The translations under genes were made by a program, and so were the position numbers. From contig JAKSZU010000003.1 in NCBI GenBank assembly GCA_026018925.1, positions 6,554,367-6,618,366 of the forward strand: a stretch of DNA of 64,000 nucleotides, given 5' to 3'. Source of the stretch: Tupaia tana (taxonomy: Eukaryota; Chordata; Mammalia; Scandentia; Tupaiidae). Below, piece by piece: positions 1-12,108 of this stretch (its first letter is position 1; every line of letters starts with the position of its first letter). The notes beneath the pieces were generated by a model. It did not search any database. It saw nothing but the letters and a program-made list of their open reading frames with translations, and was not told the DNA's origin.

Positions 1-72
1 CCCAGTCAGATAGCGTGAGACTTTACTTATGGATTTTTCTGGCACACTGGACCCTGGGCTGGCAGATACATG
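1..72. other. Unassigned left flank of the young provirus
   Basis: Short stretch of unique-looking sequence before the provirus target duplication. No gene or repeat family is recognised. Its last bases run into the left copy of the 6-bp target duplication (73-78), and it should be continuous with the sequence that resumes at 5892 once the provirus is removed. Confidence 0.4.
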
Positions 73-78
73 GATGCC

Positions 79-1264
79 TGCCGGGGACCAGCCTCAGCGG
101 GGGTGGGTTGACTCGACGACGGAGGCGGCGAAGGAAAGGAAGACTGAGGTCTCGGTGCCTTTTCATGCACGTCCTCAGCCGGACACTTCCCAGAGATCGC
201 TCTCTGAGGAGTGACAACTGTTAGGAATCATCGTGCCTTTTTATTGAAAATGTGATACATGCAAGTAAACGGGAGAGGGGCTACGTGTTCTAATTATCAA
301 TTCATAAAGTTTTAACAATAGAGATCAAAGGTTCTATTCAGGGTTTGATAAAAGGCAGGACTATTAATCATCGATACAATTCAACAATTATTTGATTGAT
401 GTAAGCAAGCTTTTGGGAACTTCTGTTCTGGGAGCGTAGTTTTCGGAGAACAGCTCCAGCAGGCAGAGTTAATTATCAGCCAGTACTTGGCGGCAGCAAT
501 CTTGCAGTTACTGGTTGTGATTCTAAAAAGGAAAATCTCAAGTACAGATATTAGTTCTTATAAATCTCAATAAAGAATGATATTTATATAATTTTATAGA
601 GATCTAAAGTTTATTTAAAGGAATCCTACTATATTTACCTATCCTGAAAGGGTGAAGTTAGTGTTCACTTGATGAGGGCGGGGACACAGGCTTTTCAACT
701 GGTGGTGAAGTAACTAATGAGTTAACGAAAAACTTTGTGGCACACCTAGGCATTGTATTGTGCTTGTGTTGCCACCATCATGTACTTTGTCAGAACATAA
801 GCTACAGTGAGGCGGGGGTGTCCTGGGTCAGTTTCTGCGTAAGAGGTGACTTTTAAGTTTAAATGTGTTTTGAAAGGAAGGCCTTCTGGAGATCAAGAAG
901 AACTTTAGCACACCCTTTGTTGTGTCCAATGAAGCGCTGTAATTAACAGTAAGTGATTAGAGTAAAGGGAGCGGTCGGGGGATTTTGGGGAAATCTTACT
1001 ACAAAGATGTATGAAAAAATTATATTAATTCTTTTATAGTAATATATCGGGGAGTCAGAGGGGGGTCACTTCCCAGCAAGGCTACTACATTTCCCGGAGC
1101 GGATAGCAAACGGCCTTGCCAATATGCTAATTGATCCAAGCTTGTTCCAGGGTCGGGGGGCGTACAGTAGTGGCCTTGCCAGCATACTGAACCAACCGGA
1201 AGCGATGCTCAAAGATCAAAGGGCTCAGACGGGTCCTGGAGCCCCACTGGGTTGGACTCCTCCA
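79..1264 (-). repeat. 3' LTR of the young provirus
   Basis: LTR of 1186 bp on the minus strand, beginning TGGAGGAGTCC (right end) and finishing ...CCCCGGCA (left end). A polyadenylation signal AATAAA on the minus strand is at 245-240, about 160 bp before the LTR's 3' end, consistent with the R/U5 side. It differs from the partner LTR by about two bases. Open frames inside it are not gene candidates. Confidence 0.93.
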
Positions 1265-2210
1265 TCTCCCCCTTTTTTATTTTGAAGTTTGAAGAGGTGA
1301 ATTTCAGTTCGTATTGATGTAATGGCAGAACGAAATTGTTTGAGAATAACTGGAAAGCAAAACAAACATAGGAAGATAAGCCCAAAAAGACTTCCGACCG
1401 AATAAAGTAACATAGAGAATGAGTGTTTGGAATTGGTGAATGCACCAAATAAGGAGGACACAATACCATTGGCCACATCAGAGGGTGTTATGGAGTTCAA
1501 ATGGAATTTGGAAATTTTTGTAATGTCAGCCTGTAATTTTTGTAAGTCTATGGTGAGAGAGTGGTTAAAGGCTCCTCTGAGGTGAGATTGGATTTGTTCC
1601 CAGGTAATTTGTGTGTGATTGTAAGGTAAAGGAGTAACATAAATCCATTTATAATCTGCATGACAGGCAGTAGTTAACCGGACTTTAATATTTTGAATTT
1701 CTTGTCCTAAGTATAAAACTGCTTCTTCTAGGGCATTGACTGTCAGCCAGTTGTTGGTTAATTTGTTCTTGTTTAAACAAGGCAGTGGAGACATTAAGGG
1801 TTAATTCGTTAACATGGGAAGCTGTCAAACAAAGAGAAGGCAAAATTATTTAAGAAATAACAAACCATGTATTTAGGAAAAACACAGGGGGTCTAGTTTG
1901 GAAAACTGGACTGTGAGGAAATGTCATTCCAGGAAATTCTACTTAAAGTAACTTAGGTAGGTGAATAGAAGGTGCAGTGGCTAAAATTGAATTATTATAT
2001 TCTGTAAGAGAAAGGAAAGTTAGGGTCCAAGCATCACGAGTGAGGTCATCATAACTGGAGGGAAGTAGCTGTCCTGTGGCTAAAGGAGAACCTGTAACTT
2101 GAATTATAGGGGAAAGAGCAACATAAAATGGAAGAGGCTTAACACCATAAGCTGAAAAGCAAAGTGGGAGTGACTCTGTGGAAGCTGAAAAGTTAAAGGG
2201 AGTTGAGTTT
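1225..2210 (-). pseudogene. env remnant (surface part decayed, transmembrane part open)
   Basis: The minus strand carries a degraded env. The 3' part is one open frame of 189 codons (1794-1225) with the features of a retroviral transmembrane subunit: a heptad-like helical region, a hydrophobic membrane-spanning stretch near residues 128-151 rich in Leu and Phe, and a short charged tail that runs on into the LTR. The hydrophobic segment and helix resemble betaretroviral TM proteins. Upstream (about 1795-2210) the same strand still reads as surface-subunit-like protein but has stop codons, including one in the segment near 1945, so no complete envelope is encoded. The boundary near 2210 is abrupt: beyond it the sequence belongs to the AT-rich module. 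Confidence 0.75.
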
Positions 2211-3460
2211 TAAATGTAAAACTGAACAATCTTACTAATAAACCATTTCAATATTTTAATAAAATTTAGAGACCAATAATAACTAAAGCATGTTAATTTA
2301 ACAACAAGAATTATAAGGAGGACTCAGAGGGAATCAGGCAATATGTTTCTATGAGTCCATGTTTAACACTGGATTTATAGTCTTTTATATTAATTTACTT
2401 TTTTAACTCAGGTGTATTGTATTGGCCACTTAGTATGTAATTTTGTGAAACATTTTTTACTTTTGTTTGGTCAATTTTGGCTTAACAGTTTAGAAAACCA
2501 ATCAATTTACATAGAGAATGAAGATTTTACCCAGTTTAATTTTTAGATTTATTTATTTATTTATTTTACTCTCTTTGTGAATTTCTTTAAGGACATAACA
2601 TTAAGATTTTAGCCATAGTTAATGGTCTGACAAAAATTCACAACTGACAGAGGAATTTGGCTGTATATGTCAGTTTAACATAATAGCCTACTATTAACTC
2701 TTGGGAATTTTAAATTATTTTGGAACACAATGTATATATAGGCATACAAGTACATAACATTAATATATATACACATATATGTATATATGTATTAACTTAA
2801 ATATAATATTAAGAAAATTAGAATTACTTGATTTCACAATGTCTTTTATTTTTATCCAACATATAAACAATAAGCCTGATTGGTTTAATAACTCCCTTTT
2901 GGATGATTCAGGGGCCCTCTATAAACATCCAAAAGTTACTTTGAGGTTAAAGATCCTCTGTTAGCACTAAAACTAAAGCCAGAAAAAACCAGTTATAAAA
3001 TTTTTGTTGTTGTTGTTGTTAGATATTTATTATGCACAATGTAACATATAACACATAAATACTAGCTATTTTATTAAACCAACCATATTAAGATAAACAT
3101 GAAGTTGTTTGATTAATAAAACCTTAGATAAAAATATATGTTGGAGATTGTGAAGATCTTTACTTGTTAATTATTATTATTATTATTATTTTATTTATTA
3201 TTTTTTATTATGTTTGAAGCCATCTCACTTGTTAAAGTTATACAAACTTGAGAAACATTTAGACTAATTTTTATGAGCGCTCTTTTTTATAAACCAAATT
3301 GAATAGAATACTTTAAGGCCTGTTTTCACAGAGCCATACAACATATAGTACATAACATGACATATTACATGCATAGACACACACACACACACATACACAC
3401 ATCAAGATTACAAGAGAGAATTTTCCTGGGGTTATTTTGACATTGATACATTTTGAGTAA
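2205..3460 (-). repeat. AT-rich non-coding internal module of the provirus
   Basis: About 1.25 kb of AT-rich sequence without a meaningful open frame lies where pol would be expected. Its reverse complement matches the interiors of the class I ERV copies at about 24.89-26.40 kb and 40.02-41.50 kb through many landmarks, for example the block around GAGGGCCCCTGAAACATCC, the TGTGTGTGTGCAT stretch and the GTTAAGCCAAAATTAACC stretch. It therefore moves with two different LTR families. Simple repeats inside it are (TTG)n at 3003-3021, (TTA)n near 3172-3190 and (AC)n at 3378-3402. Confidence 0.8.
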
Positions 3461-3589
3461 TTTTGTTTTTTGAAATTTTTAATTATATACTTAAGGATGG
3501 TAGAAAACAATAGGAATTTTTTATACCTTTAGAGTTTTTAGAACACAAATATTCTTGATATTCTGGGAGTTTTTTCTATGCTGGAAAAG

Positions 3590-4170
3590 CCTAAGATGGT
3601 ATGGTTGTTAAATGCTGGCAGGAGATAATCATTTGGGAAGCCAGTGTAATAAAGAAGCCCGTTTCTATTATCATATCTAATGTTAGGGGAGTTTGTTTGG
3701 GGGATATACTTTTTCCATTTGTGTGCAGGCTCTCTAGTAGCCTGTTTTGAGGTTTATTTATTTTATTTTTTGCCAATTGTTTAAATTCCAATTTTTACAG
3801 TAAAAAGTCCCCTCCTGGAAGACATGTCTTAGTTACTTGAGTCCAATCATATGGTGTCATCCACTGAGCTGCCAAACCTTTTACCGATGTAATAGTATAT
3901 GAAGAAGTGGGACCAAAATCTTTTACAGCTTGTTTAATTTCCTTAAGCAGTTTATAGGAAATCGCCTCCCACTATGGCTCCCCCTCCTCAAAAGGATCTA
4001 ATAAAGGGAAGCAGAAATTAACATTGTCAGGTTTTAAAGCCTTTTTGACATTTTTTTTTTAATTCCACAGATTTAGACGTTTGTTTATGTTTCTTTGAAT
4101 TAAAAGAGTTAAGTTTTGGCGGTGGCCAATTGTGATAATCAGCGGCAGCCTCCTTTAATTACTCCTGGTC
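3590..4170 (-). pseudogene. gag (capsid) remnant of the provirus
   Basis: On the minus strand, about 3990-3770 reads as a stretch resembling the N-terminal capsid domain of betaretrovirus/IAP-type Gag: a Lys/Leu-rich helix, a Gly-Pro-Thr turn, an Ala-Ala-Gln-Trp-Met-Thr-Pro segment and a following Gly-Gly-Asp. A stop codon follows directly and the flanks (to about 4170 and 3590) are frame-broken, so no Gag protein can be made. Assignment rests on pattern recognition of the translated segment. Confidence 0.6.
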
Positions 4171-4264
4171 AGAAGGACTTAGGTGTCCAAAAATGATGTG
4201 AGCTGACTTTTACTGACCTGAATACGTTTTTGTTTTAAAGTACATTTCAGGAAGTCTATATACA

Positions 4265-4520
4265 AAATTCTACTCTTAGATGTAGCAGTACCCATGATTG
4301 TTTACATCTAGGCATTAATCATTTTGTATAGTTTTAATTCTTAGGTGTAGCAATACCCTTGACTGCTTGCACCTAGGCAGTAAAGCATCTCTATGGTTCT
4401 GATTCTTAGGTACAGCACTATCTCTGACTGCTTGCACCTAGGCAGTAAACTTCTCAAAAAGTTCTGAAGTGGCACTTAGTGTTAGCGCTATCCCTGATCA
4501 CTAACACCCTAAGTAATTCT
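4265..4520 (-). repeat. Four tandem hairpin units in the proviral leader
   Basis: Four related units of about 65-70 bp, each an inverted repeat: 4275-4312, 4340-4377, 4405-4442 and 4474-4514. Stem arms are 4275-4284 with 4303-4312 (10 pairs), 4340-4349 with 4368-4377 (10 pairs, some G-U), 4405-4414 with 4433-4442 (9 of 10), and 4474-4485 with 4501-4514 (12 pairs, 2-base bulge). Loops are 15-18 nt and share a core (plus strand GCA-TA-CCC-TGA-TGC, variable positions between). Stem bases differ between units while pairing is kept. In the viral RNA sense the array lies 165-425 nt downstream of the primer-binding site. Confidence 0.75.
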
Positions 4521-4650
4521 TCTCCCGTCCTCTAAACCCGATCTACCTCTACCGGGGGGTCCTAGGCACCCTATGCAGGAGTTTTACTGTTCTCTTTAAA
4601 AAAAAATAAAAAATACTTACCAACGCCTACTCACCTCCAAGTCCGAGCAA

Positions 4651-4699
4651 CTCACGTTGGGGCGCCAATCTGGCGGGGGCCCCACGTTGGGCGCCAATC
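4651..4699 (-). promoter_or_regulatory. Primer-binding site (tRNA-Lys type), tandemly duplicated
   Basis: Immediately inside the 5' LTR, three bases from its end, the minus strand carries TGGCGCCCAACGTGGGGC (4696-4679), the standard complement of the 3' end of tRNA-Lys1,2. A second, slightly diverged copy (4667-4651, TGGCGCCCCAACGTGAG) lies 29 bp further in, preceded by a partial copy of the LTR-end sequence. The first copy would prime reverse transcription; the second looks like a tandem duplication of the LTR/PBS junction. Confidence 0.85.
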
Positions 4700-5885
4700 T
4701 GCCGGGGACCAGCCTCAGCGGGGGTGGGTTGACTCGACGACAGAGGCGGCGAAGGAAAGGAAGACTGAGGTCTCGGTGCCTTTTCATGCACGTCCTCAGC
4801 CGGACACTTCCCAGAGATCGCTCTCTGAGGAGTGACAACTGTTAGGAATCATCGTGCCTTTTTATTGAAAATGTGATACATGCAAGTAAACGGGAGAGGG
4901 GCTACGTGTTCTAATTATCAATTCATAAAGTTTTAACAATAGAGATCAAAGGTTCTATTCAGGGTTTGATAAAAGGCAGGACTATTAATCATCGATACAA
5001 TTCAACAATTATTTGATTGATGTAAGCAAGCTTTTGGGAACTTCTGTTCTGGGAGCGTAGTTTTCGGAGAACAGCTCCAGCAGGCAGAGTTAATTATCAG
5101 CCAGTACTTGGCGGCAGCAATCTTGCAGTTACTGGTTGTGATTCTAAAAAGGAAAATCTCAAGTACAGATATTAGTTCTTATAAATCTCAATAAAGAATG
5201 ATATTTATATAATTTTATAGAGATCTAAAGTTTATTTAAAGGAATCCTACTATATTTACCTATCCTGAAAGGGTGAAGTTAGTGTTCACTTGATGAGGGC
5301 AGGGACACAGGCTTTTCAACTGGTGGTGAAGTAACTAATGAGTTAACGAAAAACTTTGTGGCACACCTAGGCATTGTATTGTGCTTGTGTTGCCACCATC
5401 ATGTACTTTGTCAGAACATAAGCTACAGTGAGGCGGGGGTGTCCTGGGTCAGTTTCTGCGTAAGAGGTGACTTTTAAGTTTAAATGTGTTTTGAAAGGAA
5501 GGCCTTCTGGAGATCAAGAAGAACTTTAGCACACCCTTTGTTGTGTCCAATGAAGCGCTGTAATTAACAGTAAGTGATTAGAGTAAAGGGAGCGGTCGGG
5601 GGATTTTGGGGAAATCTTACTACAAAGATGTATGAAAAAATTATATTAATTCTTTTATAGTAATATATCGGGGAGTCAGAGGGGGGTCACTTCCCAGCAA
5701 GGCTACTACATTTCCCGGAGCGGATAGCAAACGGCCTTGCCAATATGCTAATTGATCCAAGCTTGTTCCAGGGTCGGGGGGCGTACAGTAGTGGCCTTGC
5801 CAGCATACTGAACCAACCGGAAGCGATGCTCAAAGATCAAAGGGCTCAGACGGGTCCTGGAGCCCCACTGGGTTGGACTCCTCCA
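4700..5885 (-). repeat. 5' LTR of the young provirus
   Basis: Minus-strand 5' LTR, 1186 bp, TG...CA ends, next to the primer-binding site at 4679-4696 and followed on the plus side by the GATGCC target repeat (5886-5891). Near identity to 79-1264 dates the insertion as very recent. It would carry the promoter for the proviral transcript. Confidence 0.93.
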
Positions 5886-6015
5886 GATGCCCAGTCAAGG
5901 GACAGCTGTTGAGAATAGCTGCGATGGCATTTGTCTGGGCAAGAGACTCTCTGTACCTATTTTACTGAGGGAAAAAAAAAATTCTAAAGAGCAAAAACCA
6001 ACAGAAGATTAGTTT

Positions 6016-6414
6016 AGTGCTATGGTTGTGACAACCCCACTCCCTTCATGTGTTGAGATTTGATTGTGAAGATACCAAGAGGAAACGGTATTTTCCTGGT
6101 GTTGAAAAGTGGGCCCTTTGGGAGTGAGTAGGTGATTAGGGTGGGGCCCCGGGATTGACTCCTGGTGGGTTTATGAGGAGAGGGAATGAGACCCGGAGAT
6201 GCACTTGGACAGAGAACGCTGAGGCCTGTGCTCCTGTTCACTCACAATGCGACATCTTGCATGGCCTCAGAACCCCACCAAGAGGAAAGCCCACTGGAGG
6301 TAGCCCCTGGACCATGGGTCTCCAAACTAAGAGTCGAATAAACCTGTATTCTCTTAAACCACCCAGACTCGGGAATTTTCCACTTAGCAAGGGAACAGAC
6401 TAGAACACTCAGTA
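6016..6414 (+). mobile_element. Solo MaLR LTR (MST/MLT1-like), old
   Basis: About 400 bp with the layout of a MaLR LTR: a start like GCTATGGTTGTGACA, a segment like TTTGGGAGTGAGTAGGTGATTAGG, a GAATAAACC polyadenylation region followed by AAACCACCCAGACTC, and an end like GGGAACAGACTAGAACA. Diverged, without internal sequence, so a solo LTR. It lies between the provirus and GIMAP1. Confidence 0.65.
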
Positions 6415-6639
6415 ACCAATTCCATTCCAGAAATAAAATTTGGCCTCAGGGGCCTATAATGCCCTTCCCTTCTTAGGGTCTGACACAAGATTTGATATCA
6501 TGGGGCCCTGCTGGGGACACACACACCTTCATCCCAGCAGCAGGTGGATCTGTAGGAGAAACGTGGCAAACCCGTAACTGGATGGGAAATGTCTCTGTCC
6601 CTTTAAGTGATCATTAGAGGGCCCTCCCTGCGCTCTGAG

Positions 6640-6754
6640 CTCTGAGCAACTTCCTCTGTGTGCTGGGAGGGAAGAGCCTTCTGCACTCACAAGCAAAGGG
6701 AAGGCAGCAGGGCAGGGCTTCCCGGAGCCAAGGTCAGAACCTGTCACCACGAAA
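6640..6754 (+). promoter_or_regulatory. Candidate GIMAP1 promoter and 5' untranslated exon
   Basis: GC-richer stretch 3.4 kb upstream of the first coding exon, free of recognisable repeats. It contains an ETS-like core (ACTTCCTCTG near 6649) and ends in a good splice donor (CACGAAAG/GTGAGCC, junction near 6754). GIMAP1 in other mammals has a non-coding first exon, and this is the best candidate in the window. No TATA box is evident. The start site is not determinable from sequence alone. Confidence 0.35.
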
Positions 6755-7210
6755 GGTGAGCCTGAGCCTGGGAGCCGGAGGTGGGGCCGGGCAGTAGGTA
6801 GTGGGGAGTCTCTGTGAGAACCAGAGGGAACGAGGTTTCTGGAGTGTTTGCTGCCTGAGCACCTGCCTTCCTCAGGCACCTTGTGGTAAGCAAGATCCAG
6901 AGCAATCAGGATCCTGTTTCCAGGATGTTAGGGAGGTTCCGAGTTTCAACCAGAGCAACCTAAAGGGAAGTTTTAGGAGCGTCTTCTCCAGGTCTGGAGC
7001 ACACACTTGTTGGGGAGTGAAACCTGTGTCCTCCCACAACTCTTAATACAGTAAGAGAAGTGAGCACTAGACATCCTTCCAGGAACAAAACAGTCTCAAA
7101 GGCATTAAGCATTCCCCAAGCTGCGTATTCAGCAAAGGCATAAGATACTTCTGTGGCCCCACAAGCAGTCTAACCTTGGGGTGAGATACAATGTGATGAA
7201 ACTCCATGTA

Positions 7211-7280
7211 CTGGGTTGTTGGGAAAGTCATGACACACTTTTGCATAGAAAAATATGTCACGCCTTTCCTGACAACCTAA
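7211..7280 (+). mobile_element. 70-bp mariner-derived MITE, copy 1
   Basis: A 70-bp near-palindrome flanked by TA (7209-7210 and 7281-7282). Its ends, CTGGGTTGTTGGGAAAG... and ...CTTTCCTGACAACCTAA, are inverted repeats of about 27 bp with several mismatches. A second copy of the same length, in the opposite orientation and also TA-flanked, is at 62856-62925. TA duplications, short length and inverted ends are typical of mariner-mobilised MITEs; the arms could pair as an RNA hairpin. Confidence 0.8.
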
Positions 7281-7552
7281 TATTTGAACTCTGTCCTCAC
7301 TGTCCCCAGTAGGGGATCCTTGGAGACATACAGGGTGGAAACTTGGCCTTTAACCTCTTTCCCTCCATGGACCCTTAAGCTCTCTAAGTCAAGCTTCTCC
7401 TGGCCTACCTGCAGGGGTATTGCAATTTTCTCATCTGTATAATAATGGGGCTTGAAAAAAAGAACTGACTCAGAAACCTTGACTTGTGGACCGACTGCAT
7501 AAGAAGTATTAGATTCACGAGTCAGAATCTGTTTGAAGCTGGGTCCAAGAAA

Positions 7553-7655
7553 TGTATTTTCTTTATTTTAAGACAAAGTCTTACTGTTATGATCGTCCTA
7601 CCTGGGCCTCCCAAGTATCTGGGACTACAGATGCGTTCCACTGCAGCCTGCGCTT
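7553..7655 (-). mobile_element. 7SL/Alu-like SINE fragment (antisense)
   Basis: The plus strand shows AAGACAAAGTCTTACTGTTA, then CCTGGGCCTCCCAAGTATCT and GGGACTACAGATGCG, in the order found in an antisense Alu/FLAM-type 7SL SINE. Only about 100 bp is recognisable and it is diverged; 7655-7735 may be further decayed element. 7SL-derived SINEs are known only from Euarchontoglires, so this fragment bears on the host lineage. Confidence 0.55.
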
Positions 7656-8431
7656 AGGGAGGGCCAGGAGTCAAACCCAACACATGCCCCAACCTGTAGC
7701 CTCAACCTGCGTACTCTGCAGCTGGGCCAATAAATGTACATTTTTACAGAATACTCAAGTAATTCTGAAAAACAGCAAGTCTGGGGGGCAAAGAACTAGA
7801 TAAACTTTGGGGGTCTCTTAAAGTATTACGAATACAAGTCTGCCTTCTTTATACTTCTCAACAAGAATCATTTGTCACACTAGATTTCACCTGGGGCTTA
7901 CTCCTTTCATAAAAACATTCAAATCATTCTTACCCCCATTCAATACTAGGAAATTCCAATGGCCTGTCCAGGGAATTCTGCGAATTTTCTGCATCTGCTT
8001 TCTCACTTTCATCTGTGACAAGGACTTTTTGCTTCACCTACATTTTTGGTCTTTGCTCTGAATCTTGTGGTCCTTTCTTCTCTGGTGTCAGTCATGGAAG
8101 TCTGTGGATATCTACGTGTAAAACAATTAAACACAAAAAGCCCGTGGGTGATGGGTTTACTGAAGGTTTGGGGAGATAGCAGGAGAGTTACTGTAGAAAC
8201 AGAAACAATTTAGGATTGAGTACCAGAGTAATCTGGTTGCCAAGTCTTTCTTCCAGGGAAGGCTGGTCTCTCTGCTTTTCTGCCTGTACAGTCCCCCTGG
8301 AAGAGAGCACAGCCACCAGCAATAACCAGGGGGGAAACCTGCAGAGAGAGAATTTGAAATGGCTGGTGAAAGGCAGGTGGGAGCTCAGATAGAAGCGTGG
8401 GAGAGGACGGTAGTCTCAAGAAAGGAAGGTC

Positions 8432-8698
8432 GGGACCAGCAGTTAGCGTAATGGCTATGTCACTGGACTCCCATGTAGTCGACCGCGGTTCGAGTTCCAG
8501 ACCCAGTGGCTTAAAACTCATGCCAGGCGCGTGGGCGTGTGTGCCCAAGATCCCAAGAGGAGAATGGAGGAGAAGGGATTGCAGCGTGACCATCCCGTCT
8601 GGGGGCGGGGGGGGGGATGATTTCTCGCTTTCTGTCTCTCACTGTCTGGCGAGCGCACATACCCTATGGCAAAAACCTTTCCAAAAAAAAAAGAAAAG
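8432..8698 (+). mobile_element. Full-length tRNA-derived SINE
   Basis: Starts GGGACCAGCAGTTAGCGTAATGG (A-box region), has the B box GGTTCGAGTTC about 50 bp on, then the unique body, a TCTG-rich stretch, CCTATGGCAAAAACC and a poly(A) tail. Flanked by an imperfect target duplication ending GGAAGGTC (8421-8431; 8698-8709). One of the less diverged copies. It is a SINE, not a tRNA gene: the tRNA-like head lacks a foldable acceptor stem and is fused to the body. Confidence 0.92.
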
Positions 8699-8709
8699 AA
8701 TGGAAGGTC

Positions 8710-10191
8710 AAAGTGGGGAGGGAAGGCCTCGAGATCTGCTTATCACAGAGCTCATTTCCTTCTGGGCCCACCCTGAAACAATGCTGGAGAAGTGGAGGGA
8801 AGGCCATGCATTTGTGTGTGGGTCCTCCTGTGATCAGTCTACTCAGTCACAGGGTTAATTGTACTAAAGGCTAGAAAGGGCCTGATCACTGTACGTAGAA
8901 AGCCCTGGGATTTGGAGGGAAGAACATGAGGAGTTGAGGGAAGCACCCGGTCTCTCCAGCACACAGATCGTATTTAGAAATATGGCTAGAAATATGGCCT
9001 CAGAGAAGCCCGACTATTTGGTTTTATGAGAGGAGAGTCAGGGACACTTCAGATCAGTGTGGGAGCTGTGTCTGTTTTCCAGTTTCCAAAGGAATTCCAT
9101 TGCTGTTTGTTTCCTAGGCCTGCCACTCTAAGTCTCAAATCCTGAGTGTTGGTTTCTCAGGATTTGTCTCAGTCTCCCCTGGCTCCTGAATCCCCTGGGG
9201 AAATTTAATATCAGTAGCTCCAATCACTGACGCAGTATTACCAGGGAAAAAGTAATACCTATAGCTTACCCCTTGGCATAGAGGAAAGAGTATCTCTTGC
9301 TCTTTGTATCTGAAGTCCCTAAAAGGACAAATCAAGGCTCACCAAATGTTCTTAGACTGTCATTCCAACCCAGGGTCAGAATGACAGCCCTTCCAATGTT
9401 ATTCTTGAACATTCTGATGTTATCCCTAAATAAGGATTGGCACAATTTATTTTAATTGACACGATTTACCTGTCTTAAATGCCGTGTGTCCACACTCAGT
9501 GAAAACTAAAAGATTCTATTGCACAGAAATGGAGAACATAATGGTGGATACCAGAGTGGGCAATGGGACAGAGCTGGGGGAAGGGGAAGCACTTAGTTCA
9601 CAGATACGAGCGGACAGACAAGTGGAGTGGTTCTCAGGTAATGATGGTTGGTGACACATATTGTACAGGAGGAGTCACAAAGTGTGTAAAAAAATGAACT
9701 GAGTTTTCTTTTGGTAAAAATTTTAAATCCAGGTGTAGTGTTTTTCCATAATATGCAAATTCCCTGAACTTTCTGAAGGTTTCTTCATATATTTCAAAAT
9801 AGCTCGAAGAGAGGGTCTTGACTGTTCACACAAGCAGTGATAAATATTTGAGATGGTGGATATATTTAGTGCCCTAACATGATCATTATGCAATGTCTGC
9901 ATGTTTTAGAAAAACATATTATACTCCTAAATATGTACAATTATTATATGCAAATTAGAAATAATAGTAATTGTCTAATTGGTAGCTGTAAAAAGATTAA
10001 ACAAGAGACAAGAGTCACTTGCCTCTCCCCCAAGATACAAATTTATCTCCTAAGATGCTGGCAGGCAGAAGTCACGTCTCCTCACTGCAGTGTCACTAGC
10101 TCTTCAGACTCCACCAGACACATTATGGGTGACGACGCCTACGTGAGGAATGAATAAATAAATGTACACGTTGTGTTGGTGACTGTTTCAG
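8710..10191 (+). other. GIMAP1 upstream intron; no gene recognised
   Basis: About 1.5 kb without a recognised gene. Around 9500-9700 there is a faint resemblance to old L1 3' UTR sequence, and 9720-10010 is AT-rich. If the first exon is near 6.7 kb, all of this is GIMAP1 intron. No open frame here is supported by any other sign. Confidence 0.4.
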
Positions 10192-10197
10192 GTAGGC

Positions 10198-12108
<1,911 letters not shown>

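Larger units (their letters stand above)
73..5891 (-). mobile_element. Young, internally deleted betaretrovirus-like provirus (LTR-internal-LTR)
   Basis: Complete proviral insertion read on the minus strand. Two LTRs of equal length (79-1264 and 4700-5885, 1186 bp each) flank a 3.4-kb internal region. Both LTRs have TG...CA ends and are bordered by the 6-bp direct repeat GATGCC (73-78 and 5886-5891). The primer-binding site next to the 5' LTR (4679-4696) matches the tRNA-Lys1,2 type, and a purine tract (1265-1278) precedes the 3' LTR. By eye I see only two differences between the LTRs (near 117/4740 and in the run near 680/5300). The interior keeps a leader, a gag remnant, an AT-rich non-coding module and an env remnant; I see no pol. 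At 5.8 kb it is shorter than a complete betaretrovirus (about 8-10 kb), so it must depend on proteins supplied elsewhere. Confidence 0.93.

Noticed and set aside
1225..1794. Intact envelope-derived host gene (syncytin-like)
   Set aside because: Only the transmembrane part is open, the surface part has stops, and the provirus is too young for domestication to be inferred.
4265..4520. CRISPR-like array
   Set aside because: Repeats with a palindrome and spacing, but only four diverged units, loops that are themselves conserved, and a retroviral leader context in a mammal.
8432..8510. tRNA gene
   Set aside because: A and B boxes are present, but this is the head of a repeated SINE with body, poly(A) tail and target duplication.
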